Assembly (NCBI GenBank): GCA_016869375.1
Contig: VGEH01000027.1
Span: 1 to 38,473, forward strand
Direction: 5' to 3'
DNA length: 38,473 nt
DNA from: Alphaproteobacteria bacterium
GTDB lineage: Bacteria; Pseudomonadota; Alphaproteobacteria; SHVZ01
Numbering within the stretch: position 1 is the first letter of the stretch; every line of letters starts with the position of its first letter. Below are positions 16,217 through 25,527 of this stretch, one piece after another. Under the pieces are notes generated by a model. The model was not told the DNA's origin, searched no databases, and saw only the letters and a list, made by a program, of their open reading frames with translations. The position numbers and the translations under genes are program-made.

Positions 16217-17493
16217 TCCGCGGCCATCGGCCGCGGCTCGGCGAAGGAGGCAAGCACGCCCTCGGCCGCGGCGAGGCCGGAGGAGAGCGCGTCCTCATGG
16301 AAGCCATGGCCGCAATAGCTGCCGCAGAACCAGGTGCGGCGCGTTCCCTGAATGGCGGGAAGCTCGGCCTGCGCCGCGAGCGCGTGGCGATCGAATACCG
16401 GGTGCTCGTAGGCGAGCTCGCGATGGATCAGCCCCTGACGCGGCGGCCGCGTCGGGTTCAGCGTCAGGAAGATCGGCAGGGAGGTGTCGAGGCGCTGCAG
16501 CCGGTTCATCCAATAGGTGACGAAGACGCGACGCTCGCCCGACTGCCCGCGGTCGCCGAGATAGTTCCAGCTCGACCAGACACGCTGGCGCCGCGGCATC
16601 AGGTCGGCGTCGGAATGGAGGTAGCCGATATTCTCCTGAGTCCCGAAGGCGCCGAGGACGCGGCGCTCGTCGTCGCCGGCGTCGGCGAGAAGCCGCAGCG
16701 CCTGGTCGCCATGGGTGGCGACGATCACGGCATCGAAGCGCAGGCTGCCGGCATCGGTCGCGACGCTGACGCCCGTGGCATCGCGACGGATGGAGCGCAC
16801 CGGCGTCTCGGAGCGGATGCGATCGGCGAAAGGTCCGATCAATCGACGCACATATTCGCGGCTGCCGCCCTCGACCGTGCGCCAGGCCGGCCGGGCGTCA
16901 TAGGTGAGCAGGCCGTGATTGTGGAAGAAGCGGAGGAAGGTGATCAGCGGGAAGTCGAGCATCACCGCGGTCGGGCACGACCAGATCGCTGCCGCCATCG
17001 GCAGCAGGTGATCCTCGATGAAGGCGCGGCCGAAGCCGGCGCGCGCGAGCCAGTCGCCCAATGTCGGCTCCGCGCCTTCGGCTCCGGCGAGCACGCGCGG
17101 CGCGGTGCGGAAGAATCGGAGGATGTCGAGCAGGAGGCCGAGGAAGCGCGGCCGGAGCAGGTTGCGGCGCTGGCCGAAGATCGCGTTGTAGCGCTCGGTG
17201 CCGTATTCGAGCCAACCATTGTCGAGGCTGACGCCGAAGGACATGTCCGAGGGCTTGGTCGGGACCTTCAGATCGGAGAAGAGCCGCGTCAGGTTCGGGT
17301 AGTTCTTCTCGTTGTAGACGATGAAGCCGGTATCGACCGGGATCGTGTGCGGTCCCCAGCAGACATCGACGGTGTGGCTGTGCCCGCCGATCCACGTGTC
17401 CTTCTCGAACACGGTGATGTCGGCATGGGGTGCGAGACGCGCGGCGGCTCCGAGGCCAGCCACTCCGGAGCCGATTACCGCGACCCTTCTCAT
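16213..17493 (-). CDS. FAD-dependent amine-oxidase-like oxidoreductase
   Basis: RRVAVIGSGVAGLGAAARLAPHADITVFEKDTWIGGHSHTVDV. Confidence 0.93.
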   Translation of the reverse strand: MRRVAVIGSGVAGLGAAARLAPHADITVFEKDTWIGGHSHTVDVCWGPHTIPVDTGFIVYNEKNYPNLTRLFSDLKVPTKPSDMSFGVSLDNGWLEYGTERYNAIFGQRRNLLRPRFLGLLLDILRFFRTAPRVLAGAEGAEPTLGDWLARAGFGRAFIEDHLLPMAAAIWSCPTAVMLDFPLITFLRFFHNHGLLTYDARPAWRTVEGGSREYVRRLIGPFADRIRSETPVRSIRRDATGVSVATDAGSLRFDAVIVATHGDQALRLLADAGDDERRVLGAFGTQENIGYLHSDADLMPRRQRVWSSWNYLGDRGQSGERRVFVTYWMNRLQRLDTSLPIFLTLNPTRPPRQGLIHRELAYEHPVFDRHALAAQAELPAIQGTRRTWFCGSYCGHGFHEDALSSGLAAAEGVLASFAEPRPMAAD

Positions 17494-18884
17494 GCCGCCT
17501 TCACCTTCAGCTCGTGGAAGGCGGCGAGCGCACGGGCGCGCGCCGCGGCGTGATCGACGATGGGCCGCGGATATGTATCACCGAGACGGATTCCAGCCTT
17601 GTCGAGCACCGCATCGGAGGCCTGCCAGGGCTTGTGCAGCACAGCGTCAGGCAGAGCCGCGATCTCGGGCACCCAATGCCGGACATAGGCGCCGGCGGCA
17701 TCGAACTTCTCGCCCTGGAGCACCGGGTTGAAGATGCGGAAGTAGGGTGCCGCATCGGCGCCGCAGCCGGCGACCCACTGCCAGTTTGCGGCATTGTTGG
17801 CGAGGTCGGCATCGACCAGCGTGTCCCAGAACCAGGCTTCGCCTTGCTGCCACGGCAGAAGCAGGTGCTTCACCAGGAAGGACGCCACGATCATCCGCAC
17901 GCGGTTGTGCATCCAGCCGGTGTGCCAGAGCTGGCGCATGCCGGCATCGACGATCGGATAGCCGGTCTGGCCGCGCTGCCAGGCACGGAGCTGAGCCGCA
18001 TCGCGCCGCCAGGGAAAATCGGCGAAGGCGTCGCGCAGCGGCTGCTCGGGCAAGCTCGGCGTCCGGTGCAACAGGTGGATTGAGAACTCGCGCCAGGCGA
18101 GCTCGCGCAGGAAGGCGTCGGCCTCGGGCACGCGGGCGCGGATCGAGTGCCAGACCTGGCGCGGACTCACCTCGCCGAAATGAAGGTGCGGCGAGAGGCG
18201 CGAGGTGCCCTCCTCGCCCGGGAAGTCACGCGCGCGTCCGTAGGCGGCCGCGATCTCGCAGAAGGTATCGATCCGTTCGGCAGCGCCCGCCTCGCCCGGC
18301 GTCCAGGTGTCGCGCAGGCCCGTGGCCCAGTCGGGCGCGCTGGGCTGAAGCTTCCAGTCGGCGAGCGTCTGGCTCGAGACCGCCGCAGCCGCCGCTTCCA
18401 ACCGAGAGGGCGGCGGCAGCGGCCGCGGTGGTTCGCCCCATTCCTGAATCGTGCGCCAGAACGGCGAGAAGACCTGGTAGGGACGCGCGAGATGCCACGG
18501 CTCGACGAGGCAGGACGCGTTGTAGCTGTCGACCGAGAGGCCCCGCGTCTTCAGCGACGCCTTGATCTCGGTGCCGCGCTCCACGGCCGCGGGCTCGTAG
18601 AGGCGATTCCAGACGACGCGCGTGATGCCGGCTTCGGCGACGAGGTCTTCGAGGACCTGCAGCGACGGCCCGCGGCGAAGCACCAGAGGCGCGCCTAGTC
18701 TGGCGAGGTCGCGGCCGAGGCTCGCCAGGCTCTCATGCAACCACCAGCGGCTGGCGGCGCCGGGCGACCAGGGAAGCGTGTCGTCGAGGATGAAGACGGG
18801 AAGAACGGGGCCGTGGGCGGCGGCCGTCAGCGCCGGGTTGTCGGTCAGCCGGAGATCCTGGCGGAACCAGATGAGGGTGGTCAC
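17490..18884 (-). CDS. Deoxyribodipyrimidine photolyase (class I-type)
   Basis: TTLIWFRQDLRLTDNPAL; ELAWREFSIHLLHRTP; DAGMRQLWHTGWMHNRVRMIVASFLVKHLLLPWQQGEAWFWDTLVDADLANNAANWQWVAGCGADAAPYFRIFNP; GTG start. Confidence 0.95.
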   Translation of the reverse strand: MTTLIWFRQDLRLTDNPALTAAAHGPVLPVFILDDTLPWSPGAASRWWLHESLASLGRDLARLGAPLVLRRGPSLQVLEDLVAEAGITRVVWNRLYEPAAVERGTEIKASLKTRGLSVDSYNASCLVEPWHLARPYQVFSPFWRTIQEWGEPPRPLPPPSRLEAAAAAVSSQTLADWKLQPSAPDWATGLRDTWTPGEAGAAERIDTFCEIAAAYGRARDFPGEEGTSRLSPHLHFGEVSPRQVWHSIRARVPEADAFLRELAWREFSIHLLHRTPSLPEQPLRDAFADFPWRRDAAQLRAWQRGQTGYPIVDAGMRQLWHTGWMHNRVRMIVASFLVKHLLLPWQQGEAWFWDTLVDADLANNAANWQWVAGCGADAAPYFRIFNPVLQGEKFDAAGAYVRHWVPEIAALPDAVLHKPWQASDAVLDKAGIRLGDTYPRPIVDHAAARARALAAFHELKVKAA

Positions 18885-18911
18885 GGGCGGCGCGCGGAAT
18901 TCGGCATGGGG

Positions 18912-18941
18912 TCAATACGCACCCCGGTACTGAGCGGATCA
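18912..18941 (-). promoter_or_regulatory. Candidate ECF-type promoter of photolyase operon: TGATCC-N18-TATTGA
   Basis: Minus-strand TGATCC (18936-18941) and TATTGA (18912-18917), about 28 bp before the GTG start. Confidence 0.3.
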
Positions 18942-19601
18942 CCCCAGCGGGACACGAACCACCCGGGAAACGCCCAGGACATGGGCCGCCAGGCCGCGGC
19001 CGAAAAGCCGGCGCAGCGCCGGATCGCGGGCGTCCAGGCCGCCGGTGAAGGCGCCGAAGGCCGGCAGCACCAGCCTCGTGCCGTCGGAGAGGAAGCAGCG
19101 TCCGGTCACCATGCGGCCGCGCACCGCGACCGACAGCTTGGGGTGGTAGTGGCCGCTGACCTCGCCGACGTTGCGCTTTCGCTCAGCCTGGTGGCGGAAG
19201 ACCAGCGGGCCGATGACGATCTCCTCGGCGACGCGCCCGCCCCATAGCGCGGCGGGCGCCGGATCGTGGTTGCCCTCTATCCAGACCCAGTCGCAGGCAT
19301 CCGTCAGACGCCTCAGGCGCCGGCCATCCTCCTCGTCGAAGCGGCTCTCGGCGCTGCGGTCATGGAAGCTGTCGCCGAGCGCGATCACCTGGGCCGGGTT
19401 GAGCCGCTCGCGGAGCTGCTCCAGGCGGGCCAGAGTCTCCCTGCTGTCATAGGGCGGGAGGCCGAGCGCCGAACCTTTCTCGAAATGTAGATCGGCCACC
19501 ACCATCACGCGCCGCTCCGGCCACCAGAGAGCGCCGGCATGGTCGGCAACCAGATCGGCGCCGTTGACGGTGAGCGGGGACATCGTCTGAACGGTTCGCA
19601 T
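18939..19601 (-). CDS. pdeM: Ligase-associated DNA damage response endonuclease PdeM (calcineurin-like phosphoesterase)
   Basis: MVVADLHFEKGSALG...VIALGDSFHD...WIEGNHDPAP...VSGHYHPKLSV metallophosphoesterase motifs; start could be 19583. Confidence 0.9.
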   Translation of the reverse strand: MRTVQTMSPLTVNGADLVADHAGALWWPERRVMVVADLHFEKGSALGLPPYDSRETLARLEQLRERLNPAQVIALGDSFHDRSAESRFDEEDGRRLRRLTDACDWVWIEGNHDPAPAALWGGRVAEEIVIGPLVFRHQAERKRNVGEVSGHYHPKLSVAVRGRMVTGRCFLSDGTRLVLPAFGAFTGGLDARDPALRRLFGRGLAAHVLGVSRVVRVPLG

Positions 19602-19701
19602 GATTCGCCCGGATTGGGAAGACGGACCGGCCCATCTGCTTTCGGCTTGTCAGGTTCGGCAGCGGCTCCTCATGCTGCCTCTGATCGCGAAGGGGGAGCG
19701 G

Positions 19702-20958
19702 ATGCGCGTTGCGGTATTGGGCGGTGGCATCGTCGGCACCGCGGCGGCCTGGTATCTGGCGGAAGCCGGGGCCGAGGTCACGGTCGTCGAGCGCAACGAA
19801 AAGGCCGCCGCCGAATGCAGCTTCGCCCCGACTGGCCAGCTGGCACCCGGCCATTGCGGCGCTTGGGCAAGCCCGCGGGCGCCGAAGATCCTGCTGAATT
19901 CGCTCCTCAACCATGACGCGGCACTGCGCCTGCTCCCGCATGCGCTGCCGGGGATGATCCGCTGGGGCATCGCCTTCCTGCGCGAATGCACGGCGGAGCG
20001 ATACAGGCGCAACAGCCTGATCAAGCTGAAGCTCTGCCTCGACTCGACGGCCGAGACGCGCGCGCTGCGCGACCGGCTCGGCATCGCCTACAGCCACAAC
20101 GACCATGGCGCGCTGTTCCTGCATCGCGACCGCGCGCGCTTCGAGAAGGAGGCGAAGGACGCCGATGCGCTGACGCCTTACGGGCTCAAGCTCGAAGTGC
20201 TCGATGCCGACGGCGCGGCCCGGATCGATCCGGGCCTGGGGCCGGTCAAGGACAAGCTGGTCGGCGCGCTCTACTCGCCGGTCGACGGCAGCGGCGACTG
20301 CTCGGCCTTCGCGCGTGCGCTCGCCGGCCACGCCGCCGCACGCGGCGTCACGTTCCGTTATGGAAGCGCTATCGAGCGTATCGAGGAGGATGGCGACCGT
20401 ATCGCGCGCGTCGTCACCTCGACCGGTTCGGTCGAAGCCGATGCCTTCGTGCTGGCCTTAGGCGCCGAGAGCCCCAAGCTGATGAAGCCCTTGGGCGTCC
20501 ATCTGCCGATCTATCCGGTGAAGGGCTACAGCCTGACGCTGCCGGTGAAGCCCGGCGGCGCGGCGCCGCGCATGGCGATGGTTGATGAGCAGAACCTCGT
20601 CGGCATCGCCAGGCTCGGCGATCGCGTGCGCTTCGCCGGCAAGGCGGTCTTCACCGGCTACGATACGCGCATCATCCCGAAGATGTTCGGCGGCATGAAG
20701 CATGTCGCGCGCGACCTGTTTCCGGACGGCGTCGATGAATCGCAGCCCTCCTACTGGGCCTGCCTCCGACCCATGACGCCGGACGGCCCGCCGATCATGG
20801 GCACCGGAAAACACAAGAACCTCTGGTTCAATACCGGCCACGGTCATGTCGGCTGGACGCTAGCCTGCGGCGCCGGCCGCGCCACCGCTGCGATGATCTT
20901 CGGGAAGGATCCTGGCATCGACATGGAGGGGCTGACGCTGGAGGGAAGAGAGCTCTAA
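19702..20958 (+). CDS. FAD-dependent D-amino-acid dehydrogenase (DadA-like)
   Basis: MRVAVLGGGIVGTAAAWYLAEAGAEVTVVERNEKAAAECSFAPTGQLAPGH; C-terminal LWFNTGHGHVGWTLACGAGR. Confidence 0.92.
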   Translation: MRVAVLGGGIVGTAAAWYLAEAGAEVTVVERNEKAAAECSFAPTGQLAPGHCGAWASPRAPKILLNSLLNHDAALRLLPHALPGMIRWGIAFLRECTAERYRRNSLIKLKLCLDSTAETRALRDRLGIAYSHNDHGALFLHRDRARFEKEAKDADALTPYGLKLEVLDADGAARIDPGLGPVKDKLVGALYSPVDGSGDCSAFARALAGHAAARGVTFRYGSAIERIEEDGDRIARVVTSTGSVEADAFVLALGAESPKLMKPLGVHLPIYPVKGYSLTLPVKPGGAAPRMAMVDEQNLVGIARLGDRVRFAGKAVFTGYDTRIIPKMFGGMKHVARDLFPDGVDESQPSYWACLRPMTPDGPPIMGTGKHKNLWFNTGHGHVGWTLACGAGRATAAMIFGKDPGIDMEGLTLEGREL

Positions 20959-23390
20959 AGCGGTAGCTTTCCCTGCGGGCGCGGATCCATGACCTCGGCG
21001 ATCAGGGCTTCCGCCGCCTCGTCCCAGAGATCGTCGATGCCGGCGCCGTCGACGCGTTCCTTGCCGATGTCGAGCATTGCCGGCACCGCCAGCGGCGAGA
21101 CGCGATCCAGGCGGCGATGGCGGATCTTGCCTTCGACACGCACGAGGAAATCGGCGAGGCGCTTCACATCGAGCAATCCCGTCGCGGCGTCGGCGCGGGT
21201 GGCGCGCAGCAGGATGTGCTGCGGGTCGTGGCGGCGGAGCACGTCGTAGACGAGATCGGTGTTCACCGTCACCTGCCGCCCCGATTTCTCCTTGCCCGGG
21301 AAACGGCGCTCGACCAGGCCCGCGATCACCGCGACGTTGCGGAAGGTGCGCTTCATCAGGCTGGACTCGGCGAGCCAGGATTCGAGGTCGTCGCCGAGCA
21401 TGTCCTTGTCGAGGAGCGCGTCCATGTCCTGGACTTCCTTGAGGCTCCAGACCGCGAGCACGTAGTCGGTGGCGACGAAGCCGAGCGGCTTCAGGCCGAG
21501 GCGCTCCATCCGCCGCGTCAGCAGCATGCCGAGCGTCTGGTGCGCGTTGCGGCCTTCGAAAGCGTAGAGGCAGAAGAACTCCTTCTCGCCGCGCGGGAAG
21601 GATTCGACCAGCAGCTCGCCGCGCCTGGGCAAGACCGAGCGCCAGCGCTGCAGATCGAGCCAGTCCTCGACCGCCTTCGGCAGGGTCGGCCAGATGCTGG
21701 AATCCTCCAGCATGGCACGCACGCGTTCGGCCAGATGCGTGGTCAGCGGCAAGCGGCCGCCTTCATAGGCCGGCACCATCGGCTCGCCGCCCGAGGCCGG
21801 CGTCACCTCGGCCCAGGTCTCGCGGAGGCCTTCGAAGGTGAGCAGCCTTCCACCGAAGATGAAGGTGTCGCCGGGCGTCAGCGTGTTGATGAAATATTCC
21901 TCGACCTCGCCCAGCACCGGGCCGCGGCGCAGCTTCACCTTGATCGTCACCGCCTCGACGATGGTGCCGATGTTCATGCGATAGCGCTTGGCGAGCGTCG
22001 GGTTGCCGATACGCCAGCGTCCGTCCGGCATCTTCCGCAGCCGCTTGTAGCGCTCATAGGCTTTCAGCGCGTAGCCACCGGTCGAGACGAAGTCGAGCAC
22101 GGCATCGAAATCCTCACGAGAGAGGGTCCGGTAGGGCGCGGCGCCGGTCACCTCGCGATAGACCTCGTCGGGCGCGAAGGGCTGCGAGCAGGCGAGCCCG
22201 ACGAGATGCTGCGCCAGGACATCCAAACCGCCGGTCTTGGGCGGGTCGCCGTCGAGCTCGCCGTTCATCACCGCATCGATCGCCGCCTGGCATTCGAGCG
22301 CCTCGAAGCGGTTGCCGGGCACCAGCAGCGCGCGGCTCGGCTCGTCGAGGCGGTGATTGGCGCGGCCGATGCGCTGGATCAGGCGCAAGGCGCCCTTCGG
22401 CGCCCCCATCTGGATCACGAGATCGACGCCGCCCCAGTCGATGCCGAGATCGAGCGAGGATGTCGCCACCACGGCCTTTAGCGCGCCTCTGGCCATTGCC
22501 GCCTCGACCTTGCGCCGCTGCTCGGGCTCGAGGCTGCCGTGATGGATGCCGATGGCGAGGTTGTCGTTGTTCATGCGCCAGAGGCCCTGGAAGGCGATCT
22601 CGGCCTGAGCGCGCGTGTTGACGAAGACGATGGTCGTCGTGTGCTTTTTGATCTGCTCGTAGATCTCCGGGATGGCGTGATGCGCCATGTGCCCGGTCCA
22701 TGGCGTCTCCTCCTTGGTGCGGAGGATGCCGATCTCCGGCTTGGCGCCGCCCTTGAGCACGACACGGCGCACGCGTGGATCGTCGGGCTTGGCCTCGGTC
22801 GAGAGAAAGGCCGAGAGCGCATCGGGAAAGGCGACGGTCGCCGAGAGTCCGATGCGGCGAGCCTCCGGCGCCAGCTTTGCGACGCGCGCGAGACCGAGCG
22901 CCAGCAGGTCGCCGCGTTTCGAGCCGGTGACCGCATGCAGCTCGTCGACGATGACGCACTTCAGATGCCGGAAGATCTCCGGCGCATCGGCGTAGGAGAT
23001 CAGGAGGGCCAGCGACTCCGGCGTCGTCAGCAGCATATGCGGCGGCGTCTTCCGCTGGCGCTGGCGCTTGGAGTGCGGTGTGTCGCCGGTGCGCGTCTCG
23101 GCCGAGATCGGCAGCGCCATCTCGGCGATCGGCTCCAGCAGGTTCCGGTGCACGTCGACCGCCAGCGCCTTCAGCGGGCTGACGTAGAGCGTGTCGAGGC
23201 GCGGCTTGGGGTCGGCAGCGAGGCGCACGAGGCTCGGCAGGAACCCGGCCAGCGTCTTGCCGGCGCCGGTCGGGGCGATCAGCAGGACCGACTCGCCGGC
23301 CCGGTCGGCGTCGATGAGCGCAAGCTGATGCGCGCGCGGTTGCCAGCCGCGCGACGCAAACCAGCCGGAAAACGGCTCCGGCAGCGACAT
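20955..23390 (-). CDS. Ligase-associated DNA damage response DEXH-box helicase (Lhr-like)
   Basis: LLIAPTGAGKTLAGFLPSLV, CVIVDELHAVTGSKRGDLLALGLARV, GLSATVAFPDALSAFLS, QRIGRANHRLDEPSRALLVP. Confidence 0.93.
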   Translation of the reverse strand: MSLPEPFSGWFASRGWQPRAHQLALIDADRAGESVLLIAPTGAGKTLAGFLPSLVRLAADPKPRLDTLYVSPLKALAVDVHRNLLEPIAEMALPISAETRTGDTPHSKRQRQRKTPPHMLLTTPESLALLISYADAPEIFRHLKCVIVDELHAVTGSKRGDLLALGLARVAKLAPEARRIGLSATVAFPDALSAFLSTEAKPDDPRVRRVVLKGGAKPEIGILRTKEETPWTGHMAHHAIPEIYEQIKKHTTTIVFVNTRAQAEIAFQGLWRMNNDNLAIGIHHGSLEPEQRRKVEAAMARGALKAVVATSSLDLGIDWGGVDLVIQMGAPKGALRLIQRIGRANHRLDEPSRALLVPGNRFEALECQAAIDAVMNGELDGDPPKTGGLDVLAQHLVGLACSQPFAPDEVYREVTGAAPYRTLSREDFDAVLDFVSTGGYALKAYERYKRLRKMPDGRWRIGNPTLAKRYRMNIGTIVEAVTIKVKLRRGPVLGEVEEYFINTLTPGDTFIFGGRLLTFEGLRETWAEVTPASGGEPMVPAYEGGRLPLTTHLAERVRAMLEDSSIWPTLPKAVEDWLDLQRWRSVLPRRGELLVESFPRGEKEFFCLYAFEGRNAHQTLGMLLTRRMERLGLKPLGFVATDYVLAVWSLKEVQDMDALLDKDMLGDDLESWLAESSLMKRTFRNVAVIAGLVERRFPGKEKSGRQVTVNTDLVYDVLRRHDPQHILLRATRADAATGLLDVKRLADFLVRVEGKIRHRRLDRVSPLAVPAMLDIGKERVDGAGIDDLWDEAAEALIAEVMDPRPQGKLPL

Positions 23391-23469
23391 CAGCGGCGGC
23401 GGCGGCTCCGCGCGGAGGCGGGCGGCAGCGGATCGAGAATCATGATCCTCAACCCTACCACGCCGCGCT

Positions 23470-23946
23470 CTATCGAATCCGCTTCGCCGCTTGCCAACCT
23501 GTGTAAGCGAAGAAGATCAGCACCAGGCCCTGCACAGCGGCGAAAGGCGGCTCGTTGCCGTTCGGCGCCAGCTCCTTGAGCTGGGGAAACTTGAGGAAGG
23601 ACTGCACCACCAGCACGAAGGTATTGAGATAGAGCGAAACCACCGCACCGAAGACGTAGCGCTTTCGCCACTTCCCCTCGAGATCGAAGCGATAGAAAGC
23701 AAGGAGCGTCGGGATCAGCACCAGCGTGGCGACGATGCCGGTACCGATCGCCGGCGTGAACTCCTTGAACGGAAACAGGAAGCCTGTGAGGCTCGTCAGC
23801 AGCGTGGTGATCAGGAAGACGTGGTTCCACAAGCCTTCCGGCCGATCGCCCCGCAGCAGCGAGGCAAGAACGGCAAAGCCGGAAAAGATGCCGACGAAAC
23901 TCAAAGCGACATGAAACAGCCCGAAAGCCGCGGAACCCAAGATCAT
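23470..23946 (-). CDS. Small integral membrane protein, hypothetical
   Basis: 158 aa with about four hydrophobic segments (MILGSAAFGLFHVALSFVGIFSGFAVLASLL...); the longer ORF to 25395 is a shadow of the M81 gene. Confidence 0.8.
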   Translation of the reverse strand: MILGSAAFGLFHVALSFVGIFSGFAVLASLLRGDRPEGLWNHVFLITTLLTSLTGFLFPFKEFTPAIGTGIVATLVLIPTLLAFYRFDLEGKWRKRYVFGAVVSLYLNTFVLVVQSFLKFPQLKELAPNGNEPPFAAVQGLVLIFFAYTGWQAAKRIR

Positions 23947-24033
23947 CGAAAGCCCCCTTACTCGGATACCGCAACACGCCATACTTTGGCGTGTGCGTCT
24001 ATCGTGCCTTAGGCTAGCGCAGGGGACCGGATC

Positions 24034-25527
24034 ATGAGCTTCACCGTCTTCGCCGCATCCGTGATGCACGAGACGCATACCTTCTCGATCACGCCGACGA
24101 CGCTGGCGAGCTTCAAGGCCTACCAGTACCTGCAGGGAGCGGCGATTCCGAAGGCGATGCGCGGCACGCGCTCGGAATGGGGCGCGGTCTTCGATCTCGC
24201 CGACGAATTCGAATGGAAGATGATCCATCCGCTGTCGGCGATCGCGCAGCCTTCCGGCAAGGTCGCGGCCGATGCCTTCGCGCAGATGCTCGACCTCATC
24301 GAGAGCGGGCTGAAGGCGGCGCTGCCGGTCGACGGCGTGCTGCTGCCCCTGCACGGCTCGATGGTCGCCGAGAGCCATGACGATGCCGAGGGCGAGATCC
24401 TGAAGCGCGTCCGCGCGCTGGTCGGCCCCGACGTGCCGATCGCCGTCAGCCTCGACCTCCACGCCAACGCGACCGAGGAGATGGCGGCGCTCGCCGACAT
24501 CATCACCACCTATCGCACGACGCCGCACACCGACATGTACGAGGCGGCGGAGCGCGCCGGGCGATTGCTCCAGCGGGCGATGAGGAAGGAGATCCGGCCA
24601 AGCGTCACCCTCGCCAACCGCCCCGTGCTTTCCGGCCTCGACCGCGGCCGCACCATTGCCGGTCACGGTCCGATGATCGACATTTTGCAGATGGTGAAAC
24701 AGGCGGAGGCCGAGGAGCCGGGCGTGCTCGAGATCGGCGTGAACGCCGGCTATGCGTGGAGCGACGTGCCTTTCACCGGTCCGACCGTGCTCGTCACCGG
24801 CGACGGGAGGAAGCCCGCGTACAAGGACGTCGCCGAGCGCCTTGCCGAGCACATCTGGACGACCAGGGGCAAGGACACCGTCCACCTGATCTCGATGGAA
24901 GAGACGATCCGCATCGCCGCGGAGAAGCGGCCCGCGGGTGCGGGGCCGCTGCTGATCGGCGATTACACCGACAATCCCGGCGGCGGCGGCCATGGCGACG
25001 GCACCAACCTGATCCGGGCGCTGATCGCCGCCGGCATCGAGGACGTCGTCGTCGGCACCATGGCCGATCCGCAATCCGCTCAGATCGGGCTCAATGCCGG
25101 CGTGGGCGCTATGGTCACCATCGATCTCGGCGGCAAGATCGATCCGCGCTTCGGCGGCACGCCGATCCGGCTGACCGGCAAGGTCGCGGCGGTCTCGGAC
25201 GGGATCTATGTGCGAAAGGGCAAGTTCGCCACCGGCACCACCGGCACGATGGGGCCGAGCTTCCTGCTCGACATGGGCAGGATCCGCATCATCGTCGCCA
25301 CGCATCGCACGCAGATCGACGATCGCCAGCAGTTCCGCATCTACGGCGTCGAGCCGGAAAAGGCGAACATCCTCGCCTGCAAGGCCATGAACCATTTCCG
25401 CGCCGATTTCGAGCCGATGTCGCGGAAGCTGATCTATGTGGATTCGGGCGGCATCTGCTCGCTCGATTACAAGCAGTTCCCGTGGACGAAGCTCCGGCGG
25501 CCGATCTGGCCGCTGGATCTCGCCTAG
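24034..25527 (+). CDS. M81 family metallopeptidase (MlrC-like)
   Basis: VFAASVMHETHTFSITPTTLASF...LPLHGSMVAESHDDAEGEILKRVRALVGPDVPIAVSLDLHANATEEMAALADIITTYRTTPHTDMYEAAERAGRLL. Confidence 0.93.
   Translation: MSFTVFAASVMHETHTFSITPTTLASFKAYQYLQGAAIPKAMRGTRSEWGAVFDLADEFEWKMIHPLSAIAQPSGKVAADAFAQMLDLIESGLKAALPVDGVLLPLHGSMVAESHDDAEGEILKRVRALVGPDVPIAVSLDLHANATEEMAALADIITTYRTTPHTDMYEAAERAGRLLQRAMRKEIRPSVTLANRPVLSGLDRGRTIAGHGPMIDILQMVKQAEAEEPGVLEIGVNAGYAWSDVPFTGPTVLVTGDGRKPAYKDVAERLAEHIWTTRGKDTVHLISMEETIRIAAEKRPAGAGPLLIGDYTDNPGGGGHGDGTNLIRALIAAGIEDVVVGTMADPQSAQIGLNAGVGAMVTIDLGGKIDPRFGGTPIRLTGKVAAVSDGIYVRKGKFATGTTGTMGPSFLLDMGRIRIIVATHRTQIDDRQQFRIYGVEPEKANILACKAMNHFRADFEPMSRKLIYVDSGGICSLDYKQFPWTKLRRPIWPLDLA

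Noticed and set aside
19654-19668. LexA-like GTTC-N7-GCTC between pdeM and dadA
   Set aside because: One mismatch to the alphaproteobacterial GTTC-N7-GTTC box and expected often by chance; not strong enough to claim SOS control.
21117-22481. 454-aa plus-strand ORF inside the helicase
   Set aside because: Antisense shadow of a convincing DEXH helicase.
23947-25395. N-terminal extension of ORF 23470..25395 (-)
   Set aside because: Lies antisense to the well-supported M81 peptidase; membrane-protein start at 23946 is adequate.
25524-25527. 4-bp convergent overlap of M81 peptidase and response regulator
   Set aside because: Common in compact genomes; not informative by itself.
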